Assembly (NCBI GenBank): GCA_021740645.1
Contig: JAIOZL010000001.1
Span: 1 to 64,000 of the forward strand
Source of the DNA: Bacteroidales bacterium
GTDB lineage: Bacteria > Bacteroidota > Bacteroidia > Bacteroidales > JAADJA01
Reading direction: 5' to 3'
DNA length: 64,000 nt
In this document: positions 24,923-34,682 of the stretch, one piece after another
Layout: the number at the start of each line of letters is the position of its first letter
Position numbering within the stretch: the first letter of the stretch is position 1
Position numbers and translations under genes: made by a program
Notes under the pieces: generated by a model
The model's database searches: none
What the model was told of the DNA's origin: nothing
Seen by the model: only the letters and a program-made list of their open reading frames with translations

Positions 24923-25678
24923 TTATTCGACTACCTGATTTACCAGGTAGATAAATTTCTCCACTTCCAATTGTTCGGCACGAAGGCTTAGAATTTCTTC
25001 ATTGCCGGGATTAAACCTGAATTTGCTTAACGCATTCCGAAGGGTTTTACGCCGTTGATTAAAGGCCGTTTTTACCAGGTCGAAAAATAGTTTTTCGTTA
25101 CATTCAAGTGCTTTCACCCCATTGCGTTTTAATCTCAATACAGCCGACTTCACTTTTGGCGGGGGAGAGAATACATGTTCACTTACCTGTAATAATAATT
25201 CTACCTCATAAAAAGCCCCGATTAAAACGCTGAGGATGCCATACTTTTTCGAGCCCGGTGGTGATGCAATCCGCTCGGCTACCTCCTTTTGGAACATACC
25301 TATAACTTCTTCCACCTGCTGTCTGTATGTTAGCACTCTGAAAAGGATCTGACTTGAAATATTGTATGGGAAATTTCCTATTATCGAAAATCGATCATTA
25401 AAAATCGTATCAATATTAAATTTTAAAAAATCATGAAGCAAGATTTGCCCGGTCAACTGCGGATACTTCTTATTCAGATAATCTACCGATTCCCTGTCCA
25501 CCTCAATCAAAAAGTAATTTGGAATTTCTTTGTCAAGAATGTAGTTGGTAAGGATGCCTGTTCCAGGGCCTATTTCAAGGAGATGGGTTGTAGATTCAGA
25601 AAGATAGGAGACTATTTTTTCAGCAACTGAATTATCCGTTAAAAAGTGCTGGCCAAGATGTTTTTTGGGACGAACCAT
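24923..25678 (-). CDS. rsmA: 16S rRNA dimethyladenosine transferase RsmA (KsgA)
   Basis: 251 residues. KKHLGQHFLTDNSVAEKIV at the start, the SAM-binding LLEIGPGTGILTNYIL, the catalytic IGNFPYNISSQILF and the C-terminal VKTAFNQRRKTLRNAL identify KsgA/RsmA, which dimethylates two adjacent adenines near the 3' end of 16S rRNA during 30S maturation. The gene follows the TPR gene by 42 bases on the minus strand. Confidence 0.96.
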   Translation of the reverse strand: MVRPKKHLGQHFLTDNSVAEKIVSYLSESTTHLLEIGPGTGILTNYILDKEIPNYFLIEVDRESVDYLNKKYPQLTGQILLHDFLKFNIDTIFNDRFSIIGNFPYNISSQILFRVLTYRQQVEEVIGMFQKEVAERIASPPGSKKYGILSVLIGAFYEVELLLQVSEHVFSPPPKVKSAVLRLKRNGVKALECNEKLFFDLVKTAFNQRRKTLRNALSKFRFNPGNEEILSLRAEQLEVEKFIYLVNQVVE

Positions 25679-25720
25679 TAAGTGGTTTTTTAATTTAAAT
25701 CAAGCTAAAAATAGTTCTTT

Positions 25721-27652
25721 CTAGTTGTTTTCCAGGTTAAAAAGGAACTTTTCTTCATCTGTAAGGGTTTCTTTTTCGAAATCTCCACGCAGTAACCTGA
25801 ATTTTTTTCTGGCCTCAACGGTAAATATACTCGCCGGATAATCATTCAATAACTGCTGATAACACTCCATGGCTTTATCATCCTCTTTAAATTCATTCTC
25901 ATATATGCCTGCGAGTGTAAAAAGAGCGTTATCCGCAGTGATATCATCCGGGTATTCATCCACTACTTGTTGAAGATATACTATTGCCTCTTCAAAGTGG
26001 TGTTCACTTACGTATATTTCTGCTTTCTTAAGAATAACTTCATCAAAAATAGGGTGGCTTTTAGCCAGGAGGAAAATGGAGTCGAGAGTAGCTATTGCCT
26101 CATCATTATGATGGCGATAAAATAACAGGTCGGCTTTTGCATACATCGCAAGAGCTACAGTAGACGAATCGGAATCAATATTATCGCTGATTAATACTGC
26201 TAAACGGAGCGCATCATTGGCAATCAACTTCGACGTGGCGGCTTTTAATACATCGAGTTGTGCTTTTGCCCAATCATACTCCCCTATATAAAACGAGAGT
26301 TTAGCATTCTTAAATTTAGCTTCATATCCAATGGGATCCTGCTTGAATAATTTCTCTACCTGGGCATACAAAAGCTTTGCGTCCCAAACATCTCCATTAA
26401 GTATCAGTATATCTGCCAGTTCAATTTTGCAAGCAGCAATATCCTTAAGAGGTGCATTATAAATTGCAATGGCTTCATTCAACAGCTCAATAGCCTGAGG
26501 GATATCATCCAGATAAAAGGCTGATAAATGCCCGAGGTGTTTCATGATTTGAATGGTAGAAGCATTTTTTCCATATTCCTCCAAAACCGAAAAATACTCA
26601 GTTTCCAGGTTTTCAAGGTCTTCTTTTTTTGGATTGCCAGTCGAGGTTACTTTCATGTAGTGTGCATACAATAATCCAATACGGGCATCGATATAAAGAA
26701 AGTTGTTTTTACCCTTTTTTAAGATGGCATTATAGGCTTCAACGGCTTGATCATAAGCTTTGTTCGATAAACAAATATTAGCGAGGTCATAAAGGCCCTC
26801 TCCCTCCAGGTTTTGCCGCCGATCAAGTGATTTTGCCTGAGTTAATGCCATTTCAAAATCTTTTTGCTGGATCAGCAACCAAAGCAGCATTTCAGAGAAA
26901 TAGGTTTTGTTTGGGTTTTTCTGAACCCTGGTTAAGAGTTCGTACCTTAAAAAATCGCTTATTTTATCCTCAGGGTCATCTTTTAACACATTTTGTAAGC
27001 GGGGCTGAACTGAGGCAATATTGTTGGGATCATAATCAATATAATCGAGATAAGTGGTTATCATTCCTGCTGTATTCCCTGTGAGCATGTATAAATTCCC
27101 TAACTCCAAAAGGTATGGGTATGGCCCTGTTCTGCCTGCTTTTTGATAAACCTCTACGGCATAATCACTGAAGTTTCTATAGTGGAAGGCATTGGCAAGT
27201 TCCGTTACGCCCCCTCTGTTGTCAGGTATCTGTTTAAGGGCTTGTTCAAATTGCTTGCGGGCTTTATTGTATTCACCCGATTCGTTGTACACATAGCCCA
27301 GGTCAACAAGGTATTTCGGTTTCTCAGGGTAGTCTCTGATTTGATTTTTTACGAGTTTTTCAGCTTGTTTATATTCTTCTAATCTCAGCAAACAATAGAG
27401 ATAATAGGTATAATACACATTGCTGTTATTTTCTTTGTATAGTTTTTCATAAAGCACCAGGGCTTTTTCATACTCGTGGTTATTAAAGAACTTCGCGGCA
27501 AGCTGCGAATCACTTTGCTCCTTCTGCTGCGGTATTCCCGGGTTGGGTGGATGGATCTCCACGGGTTTCAACATGTCATTTCCCTGTCCGAATAGAAAGG
27601 TGAATGTAAAAACCAAATGGAAAAGAAGTATATATTGAGCTGTTATTCGCAT
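25721..27652 (-). CDS. Exported tetratricopeptide repeat protein
   Basis: 643 residues with signal peptide MRITAQYILLFHLVFTFTFLFGQ. The rest is helical TPR repeats: an N-terminal block (about 50-210, e.g. YEKALVLYEKLYKENNSN and EYNKARKQFEQALKQIPDN) and a C-terminal block (about 490-630, e.g. FEEAIVYLQQVVDEYPDDI). It is probably a periplasmic scaffold. No enzyme domain is seen. It lies between serS and rsmA on the same strand, a layout that does not tell its role. Confidence 0.85.
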   Translation of the reverse strand: MRITAQYILLFHLVFTFTFLFGQGNDMLKPVEIHPPNPGIPQQKEQSDSQLAAKFFNNHEYEKALVLYEKLYKENNSNVYYTYYLYCLLRLEEYKQAEKLVKNQIRDYPEKPKYLVDLGYVYNESGEYNKARKQFEQALKQIPDNRGGVTELANAFHYRNFSDYAVEVYQKAGRTGPYPYLLELGNLYMLTGNTAGMITTYLDYIDYDPNNIASVQPRLQNVLKDDPEDKISDFLRYELLTRVQKNPNKTYFSEMLLWLLIQQKDFEMALTQAKSLDRRQNLEGEGLYDLANICLSNKAYDQAVEAYNAILKKGKNNFLYIDARIGLLYAHYMKVTSTGNPKKEDLENLETEYFSVLEEYGKNASTIQIMKHLGHLSAFYLDDIPQAIELLNEAIAIYNAPLKDIAACKIELADILILNGDVWDAKLLYAQVEKLFKQDPIGYEAKFKNAKLSFYIGEYDWAKAQLDVLKAATSKLIANDALRLAVLISDNIDSDSSTVALAMYAKADLLFYRHHNDEAIATLDSIFLLAKSHPIFDEVILKKAEIYVSEHHFEEAIVYLQQVVDEYPDDITADNALFTLAGIYENEFKEDDKAMECYQQLLNDYPASIFTVEARKKFRLLRGDFEKETLTDEEKFLFNLENN

Positions 27653-27723
27653 AAATTTACTTTCAAACGCTTGATCCTACCCGTTTATTTTAAACAGATA
27701 AAACCTGGAAGCTGCATGCAAAG

Positions 27724-28995
27724 TTAATCGATTATATCGAAGCCGGTAAATGGAACTAAAACTTCAGGTATTTTTATCCCTTTACTTGTTTGGTTGTTCT
27801 CAAGCAGGGCCGCTACAATCCGGGGCAGGGCCAGGGCACTGCCGTTGAGTGTATGTGCCAGTTGGGTTTTGCCATCCTCATCTTTAAATCGGAGCTTCAT
27901 CCGGTTGGCCTGAAAGCTCTCAAAGTTAGATACCGAGCTCACTTCCAGCCATCTTTTCTGAGCAGAGGAATACACCTCAAAGTCGTATGTGAGGGCTGAA
28001 GTAAAACTTAAATCTCCACCGCACAAACGTAATATTCTGAAAGGAAGGCCAAGAGCTCTTATCAGAGAAGCTACATGGTTTTTCATTTCTTCGAGAATTT
28101 CATAGGAATGATCAGGGTGTGCAATATGAACAATTTCCACTTTATCAAACTGATGCAAGCGGTTTAACCCCCTTACGTGGGCTCCCCACGAGCCAGCCTC
28201 ACGTCTGAAGCAGCTAGAATAGGCTACATTTTTTATGGGTAGGTCTTTGGCCTGCAAAATCACATTACGGTAAATATTGGTGATAGGTACCTCCGCTGTA
28301 GGAACAAGATACAGGTTGTCTTCCGTGGCATGATACATTTGGCCGTCCTTATCGGGTAATTGTCCGGTTCCATATCCTGAATCTTCATTTACCAGAAGGG
28401 GTGGTTGAAATTCCACATAACCTGCATCCAGTGCACGGTCCAGGAAAAAGTTGATAAGGGATCGTTGCAGTTTGGCCCCTTTGCCTTTGTAAAAAGGGAA
28501 TCCTGCCCCGGAAACTTTATTTCCCAGGTCAAAGTCGATGATGTCGTATTTTTTAATGAGATCCCAATGGGGTTGTGCTCCTTCTTCCAGTTCAGGGATG
28601 GTTCCTTCTTCCGACATAATCTCATTGTCATTTTCAGTTTTACCTTTGGGCACGGAGGGGTGGGGGATATTCGGCAACTGCACCAAAAGTTCATTCATTC
28701 CCTTAGTGTATTCCTCCAGTTTTTCGGCAAGTTCTTTTGAGTTTTGTTTTAAGTCCGCAGTTCGCGATTTGAGTTTATCAGCTTCTTCGCGTTTACCCAG
28801 TTTGTAGAGCCCACCTATTTCTTTGGCAGCTTTATTGGCCTCAGCCAGGTTGTCGTCAAGAAGTTTTTGAGTGCTGCGCCTTGCTTCATCCAGTTGAATG
28901 ATCTGATTAATCTTTTCTGATGCATCAAAGTTCTTTACGGCAAGTTTTTCAATAGCTTCCGCCTTGTTCTCCCTAAGATAGTTTACTTGTAACAT
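27724..28995 (-). CDS. serS: Serine--tRNA ligase
   Basis: 423 residues. The N-terminal coiled-coil arm (about 30-105) binds the long variable arm of tRNA-Ser. The class II catalytic core has motif 2 CFRREAGSWGAHVRGLNRLHQF and motif 3 NGSALALPRIVAALLENNQ. SVSNFESFQANRMKLRFK is the serine enzyme signature. The length is standard. A -7-like box on the minus strand (29047-29054, TACTTTTG) may be its promoter. Confidence 0.97.
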   Translation of the reverse strand: MLQVNYLRENKAEAIEKLAVKNFDASEKINQIIQLDEARRSTQKLLDDNLAEANKAAKEIGGLYKLGKREEADKLKSRTADLKQNSKELAEKLEEYTKGMNELLVQLPNIPHPSVPKGKTENDNEIMSEEGTIPELEEGAQPHWDLIKKYDIIDFDLGNKVSGAGFPFYKGKGAKLQRSLINFFLDRALDAGYVEFQPPLLVNEDSGYGTGQLPDKDGQMYHATEDNLYLVPTAEVPITNIYRNVILQAKDLPIKNVAYSSCFRREAGSWGAHVRGLNRLHQFDKVEIVHIAHPDHSYEILEEMKNHVASLIRALGLPFRILRLCGGDLSFTSALTYDFEVYSSAQKRWLEVSSVSNFESFQANRMKLRFKDEDGKTQLAHTLNGSALALPRIVAALLENNQTSKGIKIPEVLVPFTGFDIID

Positions 28996-29084
28996 GAATT
29001 TATATGGATATGATGTTTAACATATTATTCCTGTAAAAACGCCCGGCAAAAGTATTTGTTTTGGGTGGGAATTGAAAACAAAAA

Positions 29085-29110
29085 ATCCTTCCCTCAAATG
29101 AGAGAAGGAT
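29085..29110 (-). terminator. Terminator of the rplU-rpmA operon
   Basis: ATCCTTCCCTC (29085-29095) pairs with GAGAGAAGGAT (29100-29110) with one mismatch, and the minus strand continues with a T-rich run. It lies 34 bases after the rpmA stop. Confidence 0.75.
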
Positions 29111-29144
29111 ATTTCATAGGTATAGTATCAAAAGTTTGTAGCCC

Positions 29145-29420
29145 TTAGTTTGATGAGGCTTCTGTTTCCAATGGAAGGATGTTCACAAATGACTTATTGT
29201 CTTTTTTCCTTCTGAAGTTAACAGTACCATCAATAAGCGCATACAATGTATGATCTTTGCCCATTCCCACATTTTCACCCGGGTTATGTTTTGTTCCTCT
29301 TTGTCTGATAATGATATTGCCTGCTTTAGCAAACTGGCCACCATAAATTTTTACGCCTAAACGTTTACTTTCGGATTCACGTCCGTTATTCGAACTACCA
29401 GCACCTTTCTTATGAGCCAT
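29145..29420 (-). CDS. rpmA: 50S ribosomal protein L27
   Basis: 91 residues. [20 protein letters not shown] is the conserved L27 start, whose tail reaches the peptidyl transferase centre. [22 protein letters not shown] follows. It has no cleaved N-terminal extension of the Firmicutes type. The gene lies 59 bases after rplU on the same strand, the usual L21-L27 pair. Confidence 0.98.
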   Translation of the reverse strand: MAHKKGAGSSNNGRESESKRLGVKIYGGQFAKAGNIIIRQRGTKHNPGENVGMGKDHTLYALIDGTVNFRRKKDNKSFVNILPLETEASSN

Positions 29421-29479
29421 GGCTTTTTATTTTAGATTTTTAATTTACGATTTAAGATTTACTTGTCGTCCTTTTTTTC

Positions 29480-30013
29480 TTATGCCTTAGGAGCTGCCTC
29501 TTTTTTTGCTTTAGGGGCTGTTTCTTTTTTAGCTTTAGGGGCAGCAGCTTTTTTAGGAGCGGCTTTTTTAGCTTTTGGAGCTTCTTTCTTTTCTGCCTTT
29601 ACCTCTTTTTTCTCCGCGGTTTTCGTTTCTGCCTTTTTCACAGGAGCCTCTTTTTTAACCGGTTCTTCTTTCACAGCAGCTTTCTTCTCCGTTTTCTTAA
29701 CACCAGTGAGAATGTCTTCAATAAGAATTTTCGACATGTATTGCCTGTGGCCGTTTTGTTTCTGGTAACCTTTTCTCCTTTTCTTGTGGAAAACAATTAC
29801 TTTATCGCTTCTCATATGCTCAACGATCTTGGCTTTTATCACCACACCATCTACATCGGGAGCACCTACGGTAATCTTTCCTTCATTGTCAAACAGTTTT
29901 ACCTGATCAAATTCAACCATTGACCCTGCGTCACCTTCAAGCCTGTGAACAAATATTTCCTGCTCTTTTTCGACCTTAAACTGTTGTCCTGCTATTTCAA
30001 CTATTGCGTACAT
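29480..30013 (-). CDS. rplU: 50S ribosomal protein L21 with long basic/acidic tail
   Basis: 177 residues; about 103 is usual. The L21 core (MYAIVEIAGQQFKVEKEQEI to KKRRKGYQKQNGHRQYMSKI) is intact. After about residue 105 a tail of about 70 residues made almost only of Ala, Lys, Glu, Pro and Thr follows, with PKAKK-type repeats like those of histone H1. Extended L21 tails are known in Bacteroidota. The tail is surely disordered and its role is unknown. A good promoter lies upstream (30049-30078). Confidence 0.97.
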   Translation of the reverse strand: MYAIVEIAGQQFKVEKEQEIFVHRLEGDAGSMVEFDQVKLFDNEGKITVGAPDVDGVVIKAKIVEHMRSDKVIVFHKKRRKGYQKQNGHRQYMSKILIEDILTGVKKTEKKAAVKEEPVKKEAPVKKAETKTAEKKEVKAEKKEAPKAKKAAPKKAAAPKAKKETAPKAKKEAAPKA

Positions 30014-30048
30014 TTTTTCTTATTGCTAGATTCTCGAAAATTGGAGTG

Positions 30049-30078
30049 CAAAATTAGAAAAATTTTTAATTCTACAAA
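30049..30078 (-). promoter_or_regulatory. Promoter of rplU-rpmA
   Basis: On the minus strand, TTTG (30075-30078), 18 bases, then TAATTTTG (30049-30056). Both boxes and the spacer fit the Bacteroidota primary sigma factor consensus. The start codon is about 35 bases downstream. Confidence 0.6.
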
Positions 30079-30192
30079 TGTTTTTTGCAATTAATAATTA
30101 AAAGGATATAATTTATAGAAATTACAACCATATATTTGAGCAGTTGTCATTTACAATTTAGTATGCTGATTTAACAATTCGTCGGATTTTAT

Positions 30193-30223
30193 TTTGAGGT
30201 TTAAAATGAACCAATGAATTTTG
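30193..30223 (+). promoter_or_regulatory. Possible promoter of the TonB-dependent receptor gene
   Basis: TTTG (30193-30196), 19 bases, then GAATTTTG (30216-30223), which differs from TAnnTTTG only in the first base. The ATG is 40 bases further on. Confidence 0.3.
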
Positions 30224-30263
30224 CCACACAATTAATAAATCAAAAATTTTACAACAAAAATAC

Positions 30264-32699
30264 ATGATTGAAATGAAAAAGAAACTAAAATTTCTGGCCG
30301 CTCTCTTTTTTGCTATACTGATGTTAGCTGAAATTAATAATGTACAGGCTCAGTCAGGCATAACACAAACTATCCGTGGGACGGTGATCGAGAAAAATAC
30401 CAGGATTTCATTACCAGGAGCGAATATAATATTACTCAACTCTGATCCATTGATTGGTGTTTCAACTGATACAGATGGGCGGTTCAGGCTCGAAAATGTG
30501 CCCATTGGCCGGGTAGGATTGCAAATTACTTTTGTTGGGTATAATAATGTCCTACTATCCAATCTGAACCTTCTTTCAGGAAAAGAGCTTGTTTTACAGG
30601 TTGAAATGGAAGAACTGGCAATAACCAGTGAAGAGGTGGTGATAACGGCACGCCGCGAAAAATCCAAATCAATCAATGATATGGCAACGGTTAGCACCCG
30701 AAGTTTTACAGTAGAAGAAACCGAAAGATATGCCGGATCGAGAAACGATGTTGGACGCATGGCCTCAAATTTTGCTGGTGTTAGGGGTACCGACGATAGT
30801 AGAAACGATATAATTATTCGAGGAAATTCACCAAGTGGTGTGCTTTGGCGATTACAGGGAGTGGATATTCCAAACCCAAACCATTATGGGGCCACTGAAG
30901 CTACAGGTGGGCCCGTTAGTATTCTCAATAATAATCAACTGGCTAAATCAGATTTTATGACCGGGGCCTTTCCTGCTGAATATGGCAATGCCCTGGCCGG
31001 TGTTTTTGATTTGAAAATGAGAAATGGTAATGATGAAAAACATGAGTTCCTCGGACAAATAGGTTTTAACGGTTTTGAAGTGGGAGCAGAGGGCCCACTT
31101 TCAAAAAAGAATGGCTCGTCATACCTGGTGAACTATCGGTATTCAACCCTTGAGGTCTTTGAAGCAATGGGTATCGATTTCGGTACAGGGACTGCCATAC
31201 CAAAATACCAGGATGGCTCATTTAATGTAAATTTACCCAAAACCAGCTTAGGGAGTTTTTCAGTATTCGGATTGGGTGGGAAAAGTGATATTTCTTTTCT
31301 CGACAGTCAAAAAGATACTACTGAGAAAGCCATTGACTTTTATGGGGGAGAAGGGTTCGATCTGATAAATGGTGCTGATATGGGGGTCTTAGGAATGAGT
31401 CATACCTTTTTGATCAATTCAAAAACTTATTCGAAACTTGTGATCGCAGGAACTTACCACGACTTTAATGTACAGGTTGATTCCATTTCCCCAGAAACCA
31501 AAGAAATATTGCCTTATTTCAGGAACAGCCATAAAGAACAATCACTTTTTGCCAACTATTATCTGAATAAAAAGATTAACTCCCAACATTCCTTTAAAGT
31601 TGGTTTTAGTTTCAGGCAAAGCAAATACGATTTTATTGATAGTGTGTATAAAGAAGATTTAAATCGATTTATTAATACCACTGAATTTGACGGGACTGCA
31701 GATCTTTTTCAACCTTATTTACAATGGCAATATAAAATCAATAATAACCTTACCCTCAATTCCGGATTACATTATCAGCACTTTTATTATAATGATAGCT
31801 GGTCGCTTGAACCAAGGTTAGGCTTACAATGGAAATACATGCCGAATCAAACCTTTAGTTTTGCATATGGGTCTCATAGTCAACTGGCACCCATTTCGGC
31901 CTATTTTAGTCAAACCAGATTGGCTGACGGCAGTTATGTTAATCCAAATGCTCAGTTGGATATGACCCATAGCCAGCATTTCGTATTGGGATACGACCTT
32001 AATATAAACAGTAACCTTAGGTTCAAGGCAGAAACCTATTATCAGTATATCTCCAATGCCGGGGTTGATGGGAATGACCTTAATTCCTATTCGATCCTGA
32101 ACCAGGGGGCTAATTTTTATGTCTGGACACCTGATACCCTGGCTAACAATGGTACAGGCTCAAACCTGGGCCTGGAACTCACATTGGAGAAGTTTTTATC
32201 AGATGGTTTTTATTACCTGATGACTGCCTCTTTTTATGATTCGAAATACAAAGGAAGCGATGGGGTAGAGCGCAATACAGCATTTAACGGAAACTTTGTG
32301 CTTAATGCCCTGGCCGGGAAAGAATGGTTGTTAAGTCGAAATCCAGCTAAGAAAAAAGAAAAACAGTTTGTGATATTGGCCGATATGAAGGTTACGTATG
32401 CAGGAGGACAACGGTACACCCCCTTGTCAGCTGATCAGGTAGGACCTAATGATTATGTGGCCAACTATGACGACAATGAGGCGTATTCTCAGCAGTTTGA
32501 TAATTATTTCAGGACCGATCTGAGAGTGGCTTTAAGGCAAAGTAATAAAAAGGTTTCCATGGAATTCGCGATTGATGCACAGAACATTTTTAATACCCAG
32601 AATATTTTTGGCCAGAAATTTAATACCCGGACAGGTGAAGTGGAATATACTTACCAATTGGGTATGCTTGTTATTCCACAGTTTAAACTGGTATTTTAA
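30264..32699 (+). CDS. TonB-dependent receptor with N-terminal carboxypeptidase-regulatory domain
   Basis: 811 residues; an ATG at 30273 is equally possible. The signal peptide ends near NNVQAQ. A CarboxypepD_reg-like domain (about 35-125, TIRGTVIEKNTRISLPGANI) is followed by a plug (about 140-260, with DIIIRGNSPSGVLWRLQGVD) and an outer membrane beta-barrel ending in an aromatic residue. No SusD partner gene follows; a terminator comes next. The substrate could be a metal complex, a peptide or another small molecule and cannot be read from the sequence. Confidence 0.93.
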   Translation: MIEMKKKLKFLAALFFAILMLAEINNVQAQSGITQTIRGTVIEKNTRISLPGANIILLNSDPLIGVSTDTDGRFRLENVPIGRVGLQITFVGYNNVLLSNLNLLSGKELVLQVEMEELAITSEEVVITARREKSKSINDMATVSTRSFTVEETERYAGSRNDVGRMASNFAGVRGTDDSRNDIIIRGNSPSGVLWRLQGVDIPNPNHYGATEATGGPVSILNNNQLAKSDFMTGAFPAEYGNALAGVFDLKMRNGNDEKHEFLGQIGFNGFEVGAEGPLSKKNGSSYLVNYRYSTLEVFEAMGIDFGTGTAIPKYQDGSFNVNLPKTSLGSFSVFGLGGKSDISFLDSQKDTTEKAIDFYGGEGFDLINGADMGVLGMSHTFLINSKTYSKLVIAGTYHDFNVQVDSISPETKEILPYFRNSHKEQSLFANYYLNKKINSQHSFKVGFSFRQSKYDFIDSVYKEDLNRFINTTEFDGTADLFQPYLQWQYKINNNLTLNSGLHYQHFYYNDSWSLEPRLGLQWKYMPNQTFSFAYGSHSQLAPISAYFSQTRLADGSYVNPNAQLDMTHSQHFVLGYDLNINSNLRFKAETYYQYISNAGVDGNDLNSYSILNQGANFYVWTPDTLANNGTGSNLGLELTLEKFLSDGFYYLMTASFYDSKYKGSDGVERNTAFNGNFVLNALAGKEWLLSRNPAKKKEKQFVILADMKVTYAGGQRYTPLSADQVGPNDYVANYDDNEAYSQQFDNYFRTDLRVALRQSNKKVSMEFAIDAQNIFNTQNIFGQKFNTRTGEVEYTYQLGMLVIPQFKLVF

Positions 32700-32756
32700 T
32701 AAAACCAGGATCGACTCCAATAATTAAATCATACATAACTCAGATTATAAAATTAG

Positions 32757-32783
32757 AAAAGCCGGGGAGGACCCCCGGCTTTT
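32757..32783. terminator. Bidirectional terminator
   Basis: AAAAGCCGGGG (32757-32767) and CCCCGGCTTTT (32773-32783) form a perfect stem with flanking A and T runs, between the converging receptor and beta-helix genes. Confidence 0.85.
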
Positions 32784-32879
32784 CAGAACTACAATAACGC
32801 ATATAGAGGTGAGTCAAGGTTCACTTTAATATACAATTCACTATTATTAAACTCAAAATTTCAGAACTATTAATCATCA

Positions 32880-34331
32880 CTATTTCTTTATTAATTTTTT
32901 TGTAAAAAACTCACCATTATTTTGATTGATCCGAATGATATAAACACCGGATTGTAAATTAGAAACATCGTAACTGGTGTTCAGCTTAAAACTGTTAAAC
33001 TCCATAACCACCTGGCCTGATAATGAACAAACCTGTACATTATCCAAAGGCTGATCATTATGAATGCTTATGCTATTTATGGCAGGATTAGGATAAACAC
33101 TTAGGTTTTCAAATGTGTTTTTGGTAGCAGGTTGAATAGTAATAGACTGGTGAAAGTAATAGGCACCCATATCGGCACGTGTTCCATCCGGATCAAATTT
33201 TGCATGTGGGTGACCGTTATCAATACAAGGTGATTTTGTATAACTATCGTTAGGAAAACCTGCCCAGTTTAATTTAAAGTTATTGTTTTCAGCATTTACA
33301 AACCAGGGGTTCGCATCGATATTGCCTTCGCCGGCATAGCCATCCTGAACATCGCAATAAGTAACATCAGGCTGACTGCTGGTAGCCACAATCTCGTCAG
33401 GGTAATTGCCCCAGAGGATTGAATTGGATACCGTAGGATTGGTTCCATTCGTTTGTACAAATGAAATTGCTCCTCCTGCCTGGGCCAGGTTATCGGTAAT
33501 GGTTACCTTATTGAGCTTTACATAACTAAACCCACAATATATTCCACCCCCTTGTTGATTACTCGTATTTGAAAAGATTGCAGTCTCAATAAGTGAAAGC
33601 TTTGCACCTCCTGTCATACTTATACCTCCACCACTGGTAACCGAAGAATTATGATGGATAATTCCTTTTGTAAATGTCGGCATCGAATTACTGGCAGGAG
33701 TTCCATTAATTTGGATTCCTGAACCATTATTGCTGTATATGTTGAATCCATCCATGGTGGGTGCTGAATAACTTATCTCAAATCCCCCATTTGAATTATT
33801 TGCCATGGTTATATTTTCAATAACTATATCTGAATTATCCAGCAGGTTAATCCCTTTGTCTTTATTGGAAACAATTGTAGAATTCTTAATCTCCAGGTTG
33901 GAGTATTGCAGACAGGTGATTCCGCTTCCAGCGCTGAATTCTATATGTGTGTATTCAAGGGTGGAATTTTCTGTTTGAGTTGACCCAATACCCACGAATA
34001 CCAATCCGTACCAGCCATCGTAATTGTTAGTAGTGAAACCAGTAGTATCCTGAACAGTGAAATAAACACTGTCAGTTGCAGTACCTGATACATCGATACG
34101 GCCATAAATTTCAAGTGCGAAGGGGCCGGTAAAAATTACTTCCACACCACTTTCGATTACTAAACGGCCTTCTTCGGCAATTGAAATATCACTTTCAATA
34201 ATATATGGACTTTCAGTGGATTTCCAGGTTCCAAATACATTGCCTCCGGAAATATAAGTTTGTGAAAAAACCGGGATGCTAACCAGGAAGATGAGAGTTA
34301 TTGCAGTTAAAAATTTTAAGTTGTTTTTCAT
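32880..34331 (-). CDS. Secreted right-handed beta-helix protein with T9SS sorting domain
   Basis: 483 residues from the ATG at 34331, directly before the signal peptide MKNNLKFLTAITLIFLVSIPVFSQ. The ATG at 34367 would add 12 polar residues. The middle (about 60-370) is a parallel beta-helix of the pectate-lyase-like kind: LEYTHIEFSAGSGITCLQYS, NSTIVSNKDKGINLLDNSD and later rungs. At about 410-483, LSVYPNPAINSISIHNDQPL through SGVYIIRINQNNGEFFTKKL is a T9SS type A sorting domain. No catalytic residues can be assigned, so it may bind or hold polysaccharide. Confidence 0.85.
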   Translation of the reverse strand: MKNNLKFLTAITLIFLVSIPVFSQTYISGGNVFGTWKSTESPYIIESDISIAEEGRLVIESGVEVIFTGPFALEIYGRIDVSGTATDSVYFTVQDTTGFTTNNYDGWYGLVFVGIGSTQTENSTLEYTHIEFSAGSGITCLQYSNLEIKNSTIVSNKDKGINLLDNSDIVIENITMANNSNGGFEISYSAPTMDGFNIYSNNGSGIQINGTPASNSMPTFTKGIIHHNSSVTSGGGISMTGGAKLSLIETAIFSNTSNQQGGGIYCGFSYVKLNKVTITDNLAQAGGAISFVQTNGTNPTVSNSILWGNYPDEIVATSSQPDVTYCDVQDGYAGEGNIDANPWFVNAENNNFKLNWAGFPNDSYTKSPCIDNGHPHAKFDPDGTRADMGAYYFHQSITIQPATKNTFENLSVYPNPAINSISIHNDQPLDNVQVCSLSGQVVMEFNSFKLNTSYDVSNLQSGVYIIRINQNNGEFFTKKLIKK

Positions 34332-34682
34332 ATTTGTTGACTTACCTTGACGTTTCTTCATTGCCAAAAACTATGCAACTTAATAATCCGGGATTAAATT
34401 ATTCGAAAGGCTGAGATAGAAAGGAGTGCTATAAATATCAGAAAAAGAGATTGTTATAATTTATTTTTGCAGAGGTAAAAGGGCTTAATTTGGATGGTTT
34501 TTCCAGAAGAATACTTGGACCAATATTCCCAAATTTGGAACAATAGGATAAAAATTTTCCCGAATTACTACTAATTGGAACAAATCGAGCCAGACTATAT
34601 CTATTCAGGCTTATCGTGAGAAGGGATGAATTTTACTATGAAGGGTAAATTGAAAATTCAAAAAGGTTAAAGATCTCTAATA
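34332..34682. other. Intergenic region without a recognised gene
   Basis: About 350 AT-rich bases between the beta-helix gene start and the S41 protease stop, both on the minus strand. It must contain the promoter of the beta-helix gene, but no clear -7/-33 pair stands out. No reading frame, RNA or strong hairpin is seen. Confidence 0.35.

Noticed and set aside
29463..29768. Plus-strand frame of Ala/Phe/Ser-rich sequence opposite rplU
   Set aside because: It is the antisense of the Ala/Lys tail of L21; the composition follows from that repeat and not from a gene.
32880..34331. Repeated Asn/Gly-rich coding sequence taken at first as a DNA repeat array
   Set aside because: The repeats are at the protein level (beta-helix rungs) and the DNA units are not similar enough to be an array. 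I found no CRISPR-like repeats anywhere.
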